Below are positions 20,753 through 30,734 of a DNA stretch of 64,000 bases, piece after piece (position 1 is the first letter of the stretch; each line of letters opens with the position of its first letter). The position numbers were made by a program, and so were the translations under genes. The notes beneath the pieces were generated by a model. That model saw only the letters and a list, made by a program, of their open reading frames with translations. It did no database searches and was not told the DNA's origin. Where the stretch lies: assembly GCA_020975725.1 (NCBI GenBank), contig QXJR01000013.1:62001-126000 (forward strand), written 5' to 3'. This stretch comes from Picocystis sp. L7. Lineage: Eukaryota; Chlorophyta; Picocystophyceae; Picocystales; Picocystaceae.

Positions 20753-23700
20753 TCAAACCTTGCCTGTGTACCTGTAGGATGTCTCATAGTCCACACGCAG
20801 CCTTTGAAGTGTTGCACGTCGAGCCCCCTGTGCACCCCCTGGAAGGCCAATATGCAGCATCTGCCTCTCAGCAGCAGGGCATGCGTCAAGCAGAGCAAGT
20901 ATTCCAGGACGAAGTGCCAGAAGGCCTACTGGCCCAAATGATAGAGACGTACGCATCGCACCGTCTGCCGAAATAGCACGCATTTCATCCTCCGCAGCTA
21001 CTTGAAGCGGATCTAAACTTGCTAGAGCCGCTAACTCAATGTAATCTGCCAAAACATGAGGATAATACCTACCCAGTTCTTGACGCAGTTGTGCAATTTC
21101 CTCAAAGAGACGTGACACAGACTGAGCAGCAACCTTGACCTTGGGCTTCAGAGCCTCCGCTTCATCAGATTCCAGCCTTGCCAGTTCATGCATCAAAACC
21201 CGGACAGTGTTGACGGCAACAGGAATGCACCTATGGACTGCGTTGAAATGGTTTTTCACGGTCAACCTGAGGAGAGTGGCACTTTCTTCCACAACGGATG
21301 CAATCAGCGATTGGTCCCTCCCCGGCCTTTTGGAAACATTGGCGCTATACAGACCAAGAATGCTGGAAGGCAGAGCAAGAAGCCTGGACAGAAGAGGCGT
21401 GCTAAGCGAGACTCCAGAAAACGAAACTCCACCTCTGAGTGCCAGTATCAAGGCATGGTTGTGTACCATGTCGTCCATCAAAGATCTCGAGCAAAGAGCA
21501 GCCTCCATGAGGTTAGGCACGTTAGAGGCAACATATCTACGCACACGCCCCTGCCGACATGCCGAGAAAAAGGAGGGGAGCAATTTCAGACAACCCAGTG
21601 CAGCCTTTGGGGCATTGGGTCCCTGCCTCAGAAGCGCATCGACAATAGGAATAAAAACCATCCACTGTGGAGAAAGACACCGGCGTAATAGCTGCTTGAA
21701 AGAGGTTGCAAACAGGTTGCTACTTTCTTCCGACGATAATTCGCCCAGTCCGCGGATAAAGAGTGCGAGTAATCTAGAGAAAACTGTGGAAGGTGGCTGG
21801 GGCTTCCTGGTGCACCACGAACATCCCAAAGAAGTCACAAATGCCACGAGCAAAGCCCTCGAATCGTTGTCCAAGCTTGGACTGCTTTCTTGCTGGAAGA
21901 GAAGCCTGCTTGTCAACAAAAGCAAGCTACCTGCGTTTGTCTTGCCCTGCAGGGAAGAAAACGCGCTGATCAGAGATCCATAGCCTCCCAGTAAGTAGCC
22001 AATGCAAGTCACAGAAAGATGCTGGGCATCGGTCACAGTCCTCCAGCTCTCTTCGGACCCCACCAGATGTGCAAGGTGCAAATCCACACAGTCGAACGCT
22101 GCTCTTGCTGGTGTGGAAAAATCACCTCGTGCTCTAGTTACAATAGGAGACCCAGCTGTCAGTGCTTCGCGATTCACATCGTCATCCTCACTGTATGCTC
22201 CATCTGAAGACGATTGCTCCTCTGTTTCGAAAGTGGAAACTCTGTTGTCAGTGGCCTCAGGGAGAGGGTGTTCAGTCCAAATCACTGCGGGGCTGTTGTC
22301 ACTTTCTCCACCACAGCGAACAATATCTAAGATTGAATCGGAAAGGGCATGTAAGGAAGCACACGAGAGGAGCATTCCCGCTGAAGCAGGTAATTCTTCC
22401 CAGTTGCCCGGCTTGGTTCTGTTCATTGTCAAGTTGCCGCTGGAAATCCGACTGTCCAGGTGCGAAACTATATTCAACAACATTTCGTGGGTGCAATCCC
22501 TTGAAAGGAGTAGCTCTGCACCTGTTTGCATAACAGGAATGAATGATTGTACCAAGCGCTCTCTCACTTGCTTTCGTTCCTCTCGATCTATTATCCGCAT
22601 GGCTGTTGACTCTTGCATCGCCAGCCTTACTATCTCAAACTGCTCGAGTAATATTAGCTTGGCCCTGTTACAGATCTTAAATCTTTCCTTTTCCTGGATG
22701 GCTTGCATGGCATGTCTGACATGCTGAAGCATCCGCCGCGTGGCATTATTGAGAACGATCACATCCTCTACTTGCAGGTTATCCATGCTGCAGAACTTCC
22801 CAATCTCCCACAGATAGAATAGAGTGCACACAGCATTGGAATCCAAGAATCCAACTGGAACAGATATGCTGATTTCTGCTGCTCTCAAGGTAGGGCGAAT
22901 CCTCAAGCTCTCTACTGCCGCAGTTTGCCAGCTGGCTTGAACGCCAGCTATTTCAAGAATTGCAGGGTGGGTGAGAACTTCAGAAAGGGACGAGCCCAGA
23001 GGCGGCAGCGTGTGCATCCCACAATCTCTAAACATGTCCTCTTGATTCCATGAACAAAGACTCGGCTCATCGCGCATGCATCTGATCAGGATCATGATAG
23101 GTAGCCGGCTGCCGGAGCTTTCATATTGTAACCAAACTGGGGCGTGCAGCATCAAGGTGGACCAAATGGCTCTATCCGCACAAGTATCCAGTGGCTTCTT
23201 GGATTGGCAAAGCTCTGTGGTTGTCTGACGAACCGCTCTTAGCAGGAGTTCAAGAGCTTTGCGATGCCTGGTTTCAGGAGCTTCCAAGCGCTCTCGGTTG
23301 TCCAACACAGTAAAGATTGTCGTGGCTTCCTCCGCGGCCAAAGACGTGATCATTTGAAAGATACAAGACAGGGTGATCAATCGAACAGCCGTATGCAACT
23401 CCGTTCGCTTGTTTGCGGTGGATTCCATGATGTTCACCAAGAGGTGGGGTGAAAGGTCGAGGACGAGTTCCTCGACCTCCTCGAGGCAAACCCTTTGACA
23501 ACGTAGGATCAATTCCCTCGCGCCCATTGCAAGGTGTAGACCCAAGTAAATACGGCTCATGTTCTCTGCAGCCGGGGGGTTGTTTCCACCCAACCAGCCC
23601 ATTGGGCCAGCGAGAAGAGCACGAAGCAGTTGGTTGCTTGACCGGAGCAGCGTTCGAGCCGCCATGACGTCTCCCCCAACTCCCTTGTCGGCTGACTGCA

Positions 23701-24952
23701 AGATGATCTTGCAGACGAGCAGCGCTAGCACTCTACTGTGCTCGAGTGACCGTTCGTTCCTCAGAGCCTCGAACATGCCGGGAATGCTTTTCGTGCATTC
23801 GTTGACCAAGGATGCAGTGACGGTGGGTGCTAAAGCTGATAGCAGTGCTGTGGCGGTGTGTGCAAGTGTGCTACAGCTGAGTGCTTGACGGGCTACCTGG
23901 CAAAGCTTCTCATCACCTGCATTTTTTTCTACGGACCGTAGCATCGCAAGCAGGCAGAGGTCTACCTGACGGATTTCGGCGAACACGTGCAGCACCTGGT
24001 TGCCCCTCGCTGCCGCTTCCTCTGTGGTGATGGATCCTACCCCCGGCATCCCAGCCTTCCACAGCGTGGACCACAAGGTCTCCGTGCGATTGCTGACCGT
24101 TCTCGGCTCCAGCCGGAGCAGTGCTATCCACGCGGCGTTGGTCGCCGAAAGGGTGCCTGTGCTATGGTCCTGTCGGTCGGAAATTCCATCGAGTGCGTCT
24201 GCTAATGACTCCAAGTACTTGAGCTGTTTCCTGTCTGGATCGTTGGAAGGTTTGTACAGGCCCAGGTCTCTCGCTGCGTCCAGCAGGATGGCGATGGCTT
24301 TCCCGCATGACTGCAAGGTTTCGCGTTCCCTTCTGTCAGAGGGTTCCGTTTCCCCATCCGTTTCGAGTAACATTCGAACGGGATGCACCAGTTCTACCCA
24401 GACGGCGAACGGATAGGTGTGCTGTTTTTTCTCTCCCTTTTCTTCCTCTTCGTTTCGCGCCAGGGATGCTACGGCGGTTTCCGCGGCTTTCCACGCGGAG
24501 ACTCGACCGTGTCGTTCCACGTATTGTTTCAGGATCCACACGGCACCTTGGGTCGCTTGGAGGACGTCTTCGCGCATCCATTCGCGGAGCAACACGAAGA
24601 TTTGTCGGTGGTAGGAGGCTTGCTTGCCTTTCGTTTGGGCTCCTGGATCCGTCCACGATCGGCATGCTTCTCCGATCGGTCCCACGTGTGTGGGATGGAA
24701 AAGTACGTCCGCCAGCTCTTCCATGGCTCGTTTCGGTTCTCCTCTGCTCAACGCATCACGCATCACGTGCGCGACGGCGGTCTGGTAGGCGCGTTTGGGC
24801 TGTCCGTTTTCTCTCGCACGCTTCCCGAACGTCCTTGCCGCTCCTTCCACTTCATCCGTGGACCTCCCTTGTTCCATCCAGGTCCTCCATCTCTTCGCAC
24901 ACGCCTCCAAGGACCCGCCATCCGTCCTTTCCGCTCGTCCAAGCACCGCCAT
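20753..24952 (-). CDS. URB2: Urb2/Npa2-family ribosome biogenesis protein
   Basis: 1399 aa, intronless, ATG at 24952. Almost entirely helical with low similarity over most of its length, as is normal for the family. The C terminus carries the Urb2/Npa2 signature: ELGRYYPHVLADYIELAAL, then LALRPGILALLDACPAAERQ and the ending DYETSYRYTGKV, which matches the conserved DYxxxxKYKGK close. Yeast Urb2 acts in early pre-60S assembly in the nucleolus with Npa1/Urb1 and Dbp6. The call rests mainly on the last ~150 residues. It diverges from eIF3f with 337 nt between starts, pairing a ribosome assembly gene with a translation factor gene. Confidence 0.85.
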   Translation of the reverse strand: MAVLGRAERTDGGSLEACAKRWRTWMEQGRSTDEVEGAARTFGKRARENGQPKRAYQTAVAHVMRDALSRGEPKRAMEELADVLFHPTHVGPIGEACRSWTDPGAQTKGKQASYHRQIFVLLREWMREDVLQATQGAVWILKQYVERHGRVSAWKAAETAVASLARNEEEEKGEKKQHTYPFAVWVELVHPVRMLLETDGETEPSDRRERETLQSCGKAIAILLDAARDLGLYKPSNDPDRKQLKYLESLADALDGISDRQDHSTGTLSATNAAWIALLRLEPRTVSNRTETLWSTLWKAGMPGVGSITTEEAAARGNQVLHVFAEIRQVDLCLLAMLRSVEKNAGDEKLCQVARQALSCSTLAHTATALLSALAPTVTASLVNECTKSIPGMFEALRNERSLEHSRVLALLVCKIILQSADKGVGGDVMAARTLLRSSNQLLRALLAGPMGWLGGNNPPAAENMSRIYLGLHLAMGARELILRCQRVCLEEVEELVLDLSPHLLVNIMESTANKRTELHTAVRLITLSCIFQMITSLAAEEATTIFTVLDNRERLEAPETRHRKALELLLRAVRQTTTELCQSKKPLDTCADRAIWSTLMLHAPVWLQYESSGSRLPIMILIRCMRDEPSLCSWNQEDMFRDCGMHTLPPLGSSLSEVLTHPAILEIAGVQASWQTAAVESLRIRPTLRAAEISISVPVGFLDSNAVCTLFYLWEIGKFCSMDNLQVEDVIVLNNATRRMLQHVRHAMQAIQEKERFKICNRAKLILLEQFEIVRLAMQESTAMRIIDREERKQVRERLVQSFIPVMQTGAELLLSRDCTHEMLLNIVSHLDSRISSGNLTMNRTKPGNWEELPASAGMLLSCASLHALSDSILDIVRCGGESDNSPAVIWTEHPLPEATDNRVSTFETEEQSSSDGAYSEDDDVNREALTAGSPIVTRARGDFSTPARAAFDCVDLHLAHLVGSEESWRTVTDAQHLSVTCIGYLLGGYGSLISAFSSLQGKTNAGSLLLLTSRLLFQQESSPSLDNDSRALLVAFVTSLGCSWCTRKPQPPSTVFSRLLALFIRGLGELSSEESSNLFATSFKQLLRRCLSPQWMVFIPIVDALLRQGPNAPKAALGCLKLLPSFFSACRQGRVRRYVASNVPNLMEAALCSRSLMDDMVHNHALILALRGGVSFSGVSLSTPLLSRLLALPSSILGLYSANVSKRPGRDQSLIASVVEESATLLRLTVKNHFNAVHRCIPVAVNTVRVLMHELARLESDEAEALKPKVKVAAQSVSRLFEEIAQLRQELGRYYPHVLADYIELAALASLDPLQVAAEDEMRAISADGAMRTSLSFGPVGLLALRPGILALLDACPAAERQMLHIGLPGGAQGARRATLQRLRVDYETSYRYTGKV

Positions 24953-25289
24953 CGCCTCGTCGGCGAAGGCGATGCGGATGCGTCCAACGCTTGGAGGCCT
25001 TCCCTCTCCCCCATGGACCGTGTCCCTTCGTGAGGCCCAGGTAGGGTGGACCGCGTGGACCGCTCCCCTTCGACAGGCTTTGCCAGACCAGGGACCGTTC
25101 GTGGACCGTGCGGGGAGGGGGAAAGGGCGCCGCCATCGTCCATGGATCCTTTCGGGTTCGCGTTCCCCCTTTGGGAACCCGTTTGGGGTTCGGGTTCGAT
25201 CCGGTCGGGCACGGTGGAGAGACCGGGGGGAGGGGATCGATAGAAGGGAGGAAGGAGAGGTTCAACCGGGAGAGGACGAGTGGCGCGCG
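24953..25289. promoter_or_regulatory. Shared URB2/eIF3f divergent promoter
   Basis: 337 nt holding GGATCC, CCCTTTGGGAACCCG, GGGTTCG (three times) and GGGTTCGATCCGG between 25140 and 25210. This is one of the densest clusters of the recurrent words. Confidence 0.5.
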
Positions 25290-26278
25290 ATGTCGCACGG
25301 ATTGGCCCTGCCAGGAGACGTGGACGACGTGGTGGTGGAAGCGCCGCCTCTGGTGCTCCTCAACGTGTGCGATTCGTACCTGAGGAGAAACGAAGGACAA
25401 GAGAGGGTGATCGGAACGCTGCTCGGAACCTTGCGTGGGAACGTGGTGGTGGTCAAGAACAGCTATGCCGTGCCACACAACGAGAGCGACGAACAGGTAG
25501 GACAGGAGGACGAACCGAAGGCGCGAGCGATGCGTAGGGAAGGAAACGGGAGGATAGAACGTGGGAGACGCACGGAAACGAACGCACGCGAAGCCGGCGA
25601 TCCGTGGGCTGACCACCCGGTCGGACGGTGGCGAACCTCCAGGTGGCCGTGGACATCGATTTCCACCGTACCATGTTCGAGCTCAACCAACGCGTGAACC
25701 CCGACGAGGTGATCGTCGGATGGTATTCCACCGGTGCGGGTGTCACGGGGAGCGACGCCTTGATCCAAGAGTTCTACAAGAGCGAATGCGACAACCCTGT
25801 GCACCTCGCCGTGGACACAAGGCTCAACAACGAAGACATGGCCATCCGAGGATACGTCAGCACCGAGCTGGTCCTCGGGGGGGAACCAGTGGGCACGGAA
25901 TTCCACGAAGTGCAAGTGAAGACCAACCTGGAAGATGCAGAGAGGGTGGGCATCGAAGCGCTCAAGGACACCCTGACAGACAAGCTCACCGGTGAAATCG
26001 AAGGTTTAGATGCGACCGTGGGGAAGCTGCAGACCCTGTTGGACGTCGTGTACAAATACGTGGACGACGTGGTGGAAGGGAGGGTCGAAGGCAATAAGGA
26101 AGTGGGAAGGTACCTGGCCGACAGCCTGTCCAGCATACCGCACATCGATCCCGAGGAGTTCGAAGCGCTCTTCAACGACAGCGTCCAAGACGTCCTGTTG
26201 GTGTCCTACCTGGCCAGCTTGACGAGGACACAGCTCGCACTGGCCACCACGCTGACCACGACCGCGCTACCCATTTAA
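25290..26278 (+). CDS. EIF3F: Translation initiation factor eIF3 subunit f (MPN domain)
   Basis: Exons 25290-25496 and 25643-26278 give 280 aa. The 146-nt phase 0 intron has donor GTAGGA, contains GGGCTGACC and ends CTCCAG. The joined MPN core reads LNVCDSYLRRNEGQERVIG, then NESDEQ|VAVDIDFHRTMFELN, then EVIVGWYSTGAGVTGSDALI. It lacks the JAMM His-x-His set needed for isopeptidase activity, as expected for eIF3f. The C-terminal helices (LTGEIEGLDATVGKLQ onward) form the eIF3 bundle. It is part of the non-catalytic eIF3 scaffold on the 40S subunit. Confidence 0.93.
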
Positions 26279-26481
26279 TGCAGGGCACGGCGCACGCCGG
26301 TTGCTTCCCTCGTGCGTTCCCCCCTCGTCCATCGACGCTCGTGTCCGCCACCCCTCGTTCTCCTCGCGGTGGTTGCGTCGCCGTCGCACCTTCGAGGAAG
26401 GGCGCGTCGGGACGCGGGCTCTTGTCCTCTCGAGGTCCTTCGTTTTCATCGCGAAAGGGCGTTTCGTCGATTACAACCCGC

Positions 26482-27298
26482 CTATTCGTCCAGCACTTTC
26501 GTGAGCAAGCCCTTGCACCCCTCCGGCGTGTCGACCACGGTGACGTAGGAGTACATCTCCTCCTGCACGGATGGTTGGTTTTCAACGTCGCCATTCGTCA
26601 GTCGCCGTCGGTGGGTTTCGCTTTCCTGCCGTCCATCGCTCCTCGTTTTCGCCCTCGTTCCGTCCGACCGCCTCACCTTGGCGTCTTCGTTGTCGTTCCT
26701 CTTCCTGGAGATCTGCACGCGCACGCGCTTGGGCACGTTTCGGATGCCTTTGCTCCAGACCGCCTTGTTGAGCTTGACGTCCACGCGCACGTCTTCGGTC
26801 TGTTGGTTTCGTTGGGTCCCGCAAGCCGAGGTCAGCATCCCTTCGTTTCCTCGATCCTCGTCGAACCTTCTGTCTCGTGCGTCTGTCATCGACGCCATGG
26901 TTCGTTCGCGATCGTGTGCGTTGGACGCGAGAGGTGCGTGTTGGGGTTGTATCGTTCACCCACCTGCATGGCTTTTTTGGCGAAGGCTTTGATCTCCTTC
27001 ACGGCCCTGGGCGCTCTTTTCTTGAAGGCGATCCCATGCAACCTCTTGTGCAGGTTTCTGCACCTCGTTCCATCGCCGCAGCCGTTCGTTCCGGGTTCGA
27101 CGACGTGGATTTCGTTTCGTTTCGTTTCGTTTTTTTTTTTTTTCCCCGTCCGTCCGCACCGTTCCGTCCGTGCATCGCGATTCACGGTCAGTTTCGTCTC
27201 CCACGCGCGCTCTCCCTCCCGTCCTTCCCCTTCCGTCCCGTCCCCTTCACGCACATGGTGTATTCTCGGGTGATGGCTTCCGTGTTCTCCTTGGCCAT
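26482..27298 (-). CDS. RPL31: Cytosolic large-subunit ribosomal protein eL31
   Basis: Four exons: 27298-27255, 27057-26964, 26799-26677 and 26562-26482, giving 113 aa. Introns are 197, 164 and 114 nt with donors GTGCGTGAAG, GTGGGTGA and GTGAGG; all three contain CTGAC. Splicing restores the canonical [15 protein letters not shown], whose Ile codon spans the first intron. It also restores [20 protein letters not shown] and the C-terminal [16 protein letters not shown]. This is the most intron-rich gene of the window. It sits head to head with eS27. Confidence 0.95.
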
Positions 27299-27710
27299 CG
27301 TTTCGCCTGGACGTGGGTGGGTGTGCGCCTTCGATCCCCCTCCGGTCGGCGGCGCCCCCTTCCCCCCTTCCCCTTCGCTTAACCCGTCCCTTAACTCCTC
27401 CCCCCTGGGTGCCCTTGGGGGTGGGTGGGGGAGCCAGGGGGGGAGGGGGCGCCGCCACCCCCCCCCTTTCCTTTCCTCCCCCCCCCCCCCCCCGGGTCCA
27501 GAACCCCGTGGGGAACGGTCCTTGTCCCCTTCTATCCCTCCGGGGTGGGAAGAGGGTTTAGAAAGGGTGGATCGGACCCAACTGTCCCCTTTCGCTGGGT
27601 CTCCCTCCCTCCCTCTCGCCCACAGGACGCCCACACCGTCTCTTTTCCCAGGTCGCGCCGCCGCACGCGATCCACGTCCGTCGTCTCGTCGGCACGTCCA
27701 CGGCGTCGCG
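27299..27710. promoter_or_regulatory. Shared eL31/eS27 divergent promoter with pyrimidine tracts
   Basis: 412 nt between two ribosomal protein genes. It has long C runs (27459-27492), TTAACCC-type words (27379-27394), GGGTTTAG near 27555 and GTGGATCGGACCC near 27565. Shared ribosomal-protein control through this segment is inferred. Confidence 0.5.
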
Positions 27711-28394
27711 ATGGTGCTCCAGGCGGACATCGACCTGCTGCACCCTCCCAAGGTACGGAAGGAAGCGAAGGGAGGGAGGGAAGGGGAGGACGACGAGGAT
27801 GCCTCGAGAAAAGGGAATGAAAAGGACGTCGATGGGAGAGAAACGGTCCAACGAAACAAAAAGTGGGATGGACGTCGACGCAAGGGTGGATCGATGGACC
27901 CAGGAGAAGGACGAAGAGGAGATGCGAGGGAAAACACACACGAGCGAGAAAAGGAAAGACCTCCCACGGGAAACCATGCACGACGGACGGTGGGACGAAA
28001 CCCTCGCCAACCCCACGCCGTGCAACCCACGCCCAAACCAAGAGACGCGATCGATGCACGCCACGAAGATCCGGAGGGATCGGGACATGACGCGGAGTCA
28101 ACAAACCACGCACGCGAGTGTGGACGAAAACACGCGGACTCAAAGCTGACCGTGGAACGGGATACGTGACTGCAGGAACTCGAAAAGCAGAAACACAAGA
28201 AGAAAAGGTTGGTACAGAGCCCGAACTCATTCTTCATGGACGTCAAGTGCCAGGGTTGCTTTACAATCACTACAGTTTTCTCTCACTCACAAACGGTCGT
28301 GGTGTGCAGTTCGTGCTCGGCGGTGCTGTGCCAGCCCACCGGAGGGCGTGCACGCCTGACGGAAGGTTGTTCCTTCAGGAGGAAGGTAGACTGA
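27711..28394 (+). CDS. RPS27: Cytosolic small-subunit ribosomal protein eS27
   Basis: Exons 27711-27752 and 28176-28394 give 86 aa. The 423-nt phase 0 intron, the longest reconstructed here, runs from GTACGG to CTGCAG and contains AGCTGACCG. Exon 2 has [19 protein letters not shown], the four-Cys zinc finger CQGC...CSSC and the ending [16 protein letters not shown], all diagnostic. I looked for a C/D snoRNA in the intron and saw no convincing box pair. It diverges from eL31. Confidence 0.96.
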
Positions 28395-29147
28395 TCTGTA
28401 GGGACGTTGCAGCCTTGGTGTGACCGTGTGATGTAAAGAAAAAGTCAAGGTCAACCAGAACGACAAAAACGGATCAAGAACGGAGACCGCCGTTTTTTCC
28501 TTCCCACGTGCAGACACACACATGCACACGCGTGTTCCGCTCGTCGATCGTCGTCCCGGCTTTTTACAAAGGCACAAAGGCCAGGGGCTCGTGAACGGCA
28601 ACGACCACGCCTGGATTCCGGGGTTGGTCCGAGTCGGCCTGGACGGGGTGGCATGGAGCCACTTTGTCCCCGCCATGATTCCACGATCGAACGCACATTC
28701 GTACCTCCGTCCCCCTCCTTTCCATCCGTTCCTCGCAACGGTGGATGGCTCCGTGGAAGATGGACTTTCCAAGACCACGCCCCTGCATGCCTGGAGGGAT
28801 CCAAGCGACCCGAGGGTTCCTTTGGACCGACCCTCGTGCATTTGCATCCTACAGGGACGGACCGACGGCGCACTGCACGCTTCCCGTGCGGATGCGATCC
28901 ACGGTCCGGTGCTTCCATTCCCTCTGCAGTTCTGCACTTTGATTCGTTCCATCCCCCCGTGCAGCCACCGAGCTGGCTGTGTCTTGGTGTTCCAACCTGG
29001 AAGATCCACCTGGGCCTGGGCCTGCACCTCCCCAGACCGCCTGGACGTGCTTCGACAGCGACGTCCTCGGCGCGGCACGTCCACGCGTGCGCTACGAGCG
29101 CTTTCGTGAGCATCGGATCCGACCAGACCCGGATCGGTGCGAACGGG
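28395..29147. other. Intergenic region between eS27 and NAA10
   Basis: 753 nt. TGTAA about 40 nt after the eS27 stop could be a poly(A) signal. GGATCC and GGATCG words lie just ahead of NAA10 (29115-29140). Overlapping ORFs on both strands have no recognisable domain. No RNA gene was seen. Confidence 0.3.
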
Positions 29148-29642
29148 ATGGTTTCGGTGCGACGTGCTCATCCGCGGGATCTGGTGGACATGCAGCAGTG
29201 CAACTTGATGTGCTTGCCGGAGAACTACCAGATGAAGTACTACTTCTATCACGTGCTCACTTGGCCACAGCTGTTGTACGTGGCCGAAGATCGAGGCAAG
29301 ATCGTAGGATACGTGTTGGCCAAGATGGAAGAGGAAGCCGTGATCCCGCACGGACACATCACGTCCTTGGCGATCCTGCGTCAATATCGCAAGCTCGGAT
29401 TGGCCACGAAGCTGATGGAAGCGGCCCATCAAGCCATGAAAGAAGTCTTTCGGGCCGAGTACGTGTCGTTGCACGTTCGTGTGGGCAACCAAGGAGCTCT
29501 TCATTTGTACAAGGACACCTTGGGATACCAGGTGTTCGACGTGGAAGCCAAGTACTACGCCGACGGCGAGGACGCCTACGACATGCGCAAGCCGCTGCTA
29601 TCTCACATCATCGATTCCGGAAAATCCAACAAGAAAGGCTGA
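29148..29642 (+). CDS. NAA10: N-alpha-acetyltransferase NAA10 (NatA catalytic subunit)
   Basis: 164 aa, intronless, ATG at 29148. A compact GNAT fold: [20 protein letters not shown] is the typical start, [17 protein letters not shown] the substrate loop, and [13 protein letters not shown] the acetyl-CoA-binding motif [21 protein letters not shown] follows. It lacks the long charged tail of animal NAA10 but keeps a short basic end. With NAA15 on ribosomes it acetylates nascent chains after Met removal. The long open frame upstream is not supported by similarity. Confidence 0.95.
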   Translation: MVSVRRAHPRDLVDMQQCNLMCLPENYQMKYYFYHVLTWPQLLYVAEDRGKIVGYVLAKMEEEAVIPHGHITSLAILRQYRKLGLATKLMEAAHQAMKEVFRAEYVSLHVRVGNQGALHLYKDTLGYQVFDVEAKYYADGEDAYDMRKPLLSHIIDSGKSNKKG

Positions 29643-30078
29643 AGGCATGCAAGTCAAGGGAGTCGCAATCACGGCGGACGTCTGTCGCGGAGCGGGACGG
29701 AGGGTTCGTGGAAGACCCTCGCGTCGAATTCCTGCGAAGGGATTCGAGGCGTGCGCCTGGTGCCTTCGACATTCGTGTTTCCTTCGAGGCAGCTTCGTGG
29801 ATCGAGAGGAGATCAACATCGCGAGGCACAAGGAGGTGGGATCACGCGTTTTATTGATGCGTCTTGCGCTCCGATCGCGTGCGGGCGCACGGGACGGCAT
29901 CATCTGTCTGTCCACCTTCATCGACGTGCTTTTTCGCTCGTCTCCATGGCTCTCGTGCGCTGCTTCCTTCCCACCTGGAATCGATGCACTCGTTCCTTCT
30001 TGTCTCTTCGATTCGCGCCTGGCTTTCCTTGCCGTGTCTTTCCTGTCCTTCGATCGGTTCTTCTGGACGAATCGGGCT
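29643..30078. other. Convergent 3' region of NAA10 and PAM18
   Basis: 436 nt between two converging stops. No ORF with content and no RNA gene recognised. Confidence 0.3.
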
Positions 30079-30414
30079 TCAAAAGGGCGAGGTGGAAGAT
30101 CCGGAGCTCTTTTTGAGGAGTTTGTCTTTGGCTTCGTTGATTTTGGAGGCGAGGTAATCGCTCCCTCCTGCGTCTGGATGGTTGGCCACCATGATTTTTC
30201 GATGTGCTTCTCTCACCTTTTGCATGGGTGCGCTCTCTCTCAATCCTAGGATCTGCGCGGCTTCTCTTCGGGTCATTTCCGGCAGGAATCCTCCTTGATA
30301 GAACTGCCTCAACCTCGGGGGAGAGGCTCGAAAGGTGTGCCACAACTGCACGGCGTACCTCCCGCCCATGGCGGCGGCGGCCACGCCCAGTCCCGCCAGC
30401 AGCGGTGTGGCCAT
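30079..30414 (-). CDS. PAM18: PAM18/TIM14, J-protein of the mitochondrial import motor
   Basis: 111 aa from the ATG at 30414. The N-terminal span ([20 protein letters not shown]) is followed by [20 protein letters not shown] and the J-domain HPD in [20 protein letters not shown], all diagnostic. It stimulates mtHsp70 at the TIM23 channel in the inner membrane. It is head to head with NFS1, 320 nt apart. Confidence 0.95.
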   Translation of the reverse strand: MATPLLAGLGVAAAAMGGRYAVQLWHTFRASPPRLRQFYQGGFLPEMTRREAAQILGLRESAPMQKVREAHRKIMVANHPDAGGSDYLASKINEAKDKLLKKSSGSSTSPF

Positions 30415-30734
30415 GTCTCTGTCCCTCCCACGCGCGCCTCTTCCTTTCCTGCTGCTTCGGACCGTTCCGATCGACGTGGTGCCCTCCACCACGCCTCCTT
30501 CGGTCTGTCCCTCCCTCTCTCGCCATCCCCCCCCCCCGGTCCACCGAGGAAATCGAAGACAACCCCCCCAGAGGGAGCCGACACACACACACACACAGTG
30601 AGAGGGGTGGGGAGAGGGCTGGAGGGAAGGGGGGGGATGGTTCGTACCCTTTTCGTGTGTGGGTGGGGGGGAGAGGGGACAGAGGGATCCAAGGTCGCGT
30701 ACGGAGGGGAAGAGCACGAGCACGAGCAGGCGCG
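30415..30734. promoter_or_regulatory. Shared PAM18/NFS1 divergent promoter
   Basis: 320 nt with a C run (30526-30538), an (AC)n run near 30580-30596 and G-rich stretches. The GGATCC family is only weakly present (GGGATCC near 30686). Both genes make mitochondrial proteins, so joint control is plausible. Confidence 0.45.

Noticed and set aside
27753-28175. snoRNA within the long eS27 intron
   Set aside because: No convincing C/D or H/ACA box pair was found by eye.
28451-29113. Long ORFs on both strands upstream of NAA10
   Set aside because: All frames are open only because of GC-rich composition; none shows a motif, and they overlap one another.
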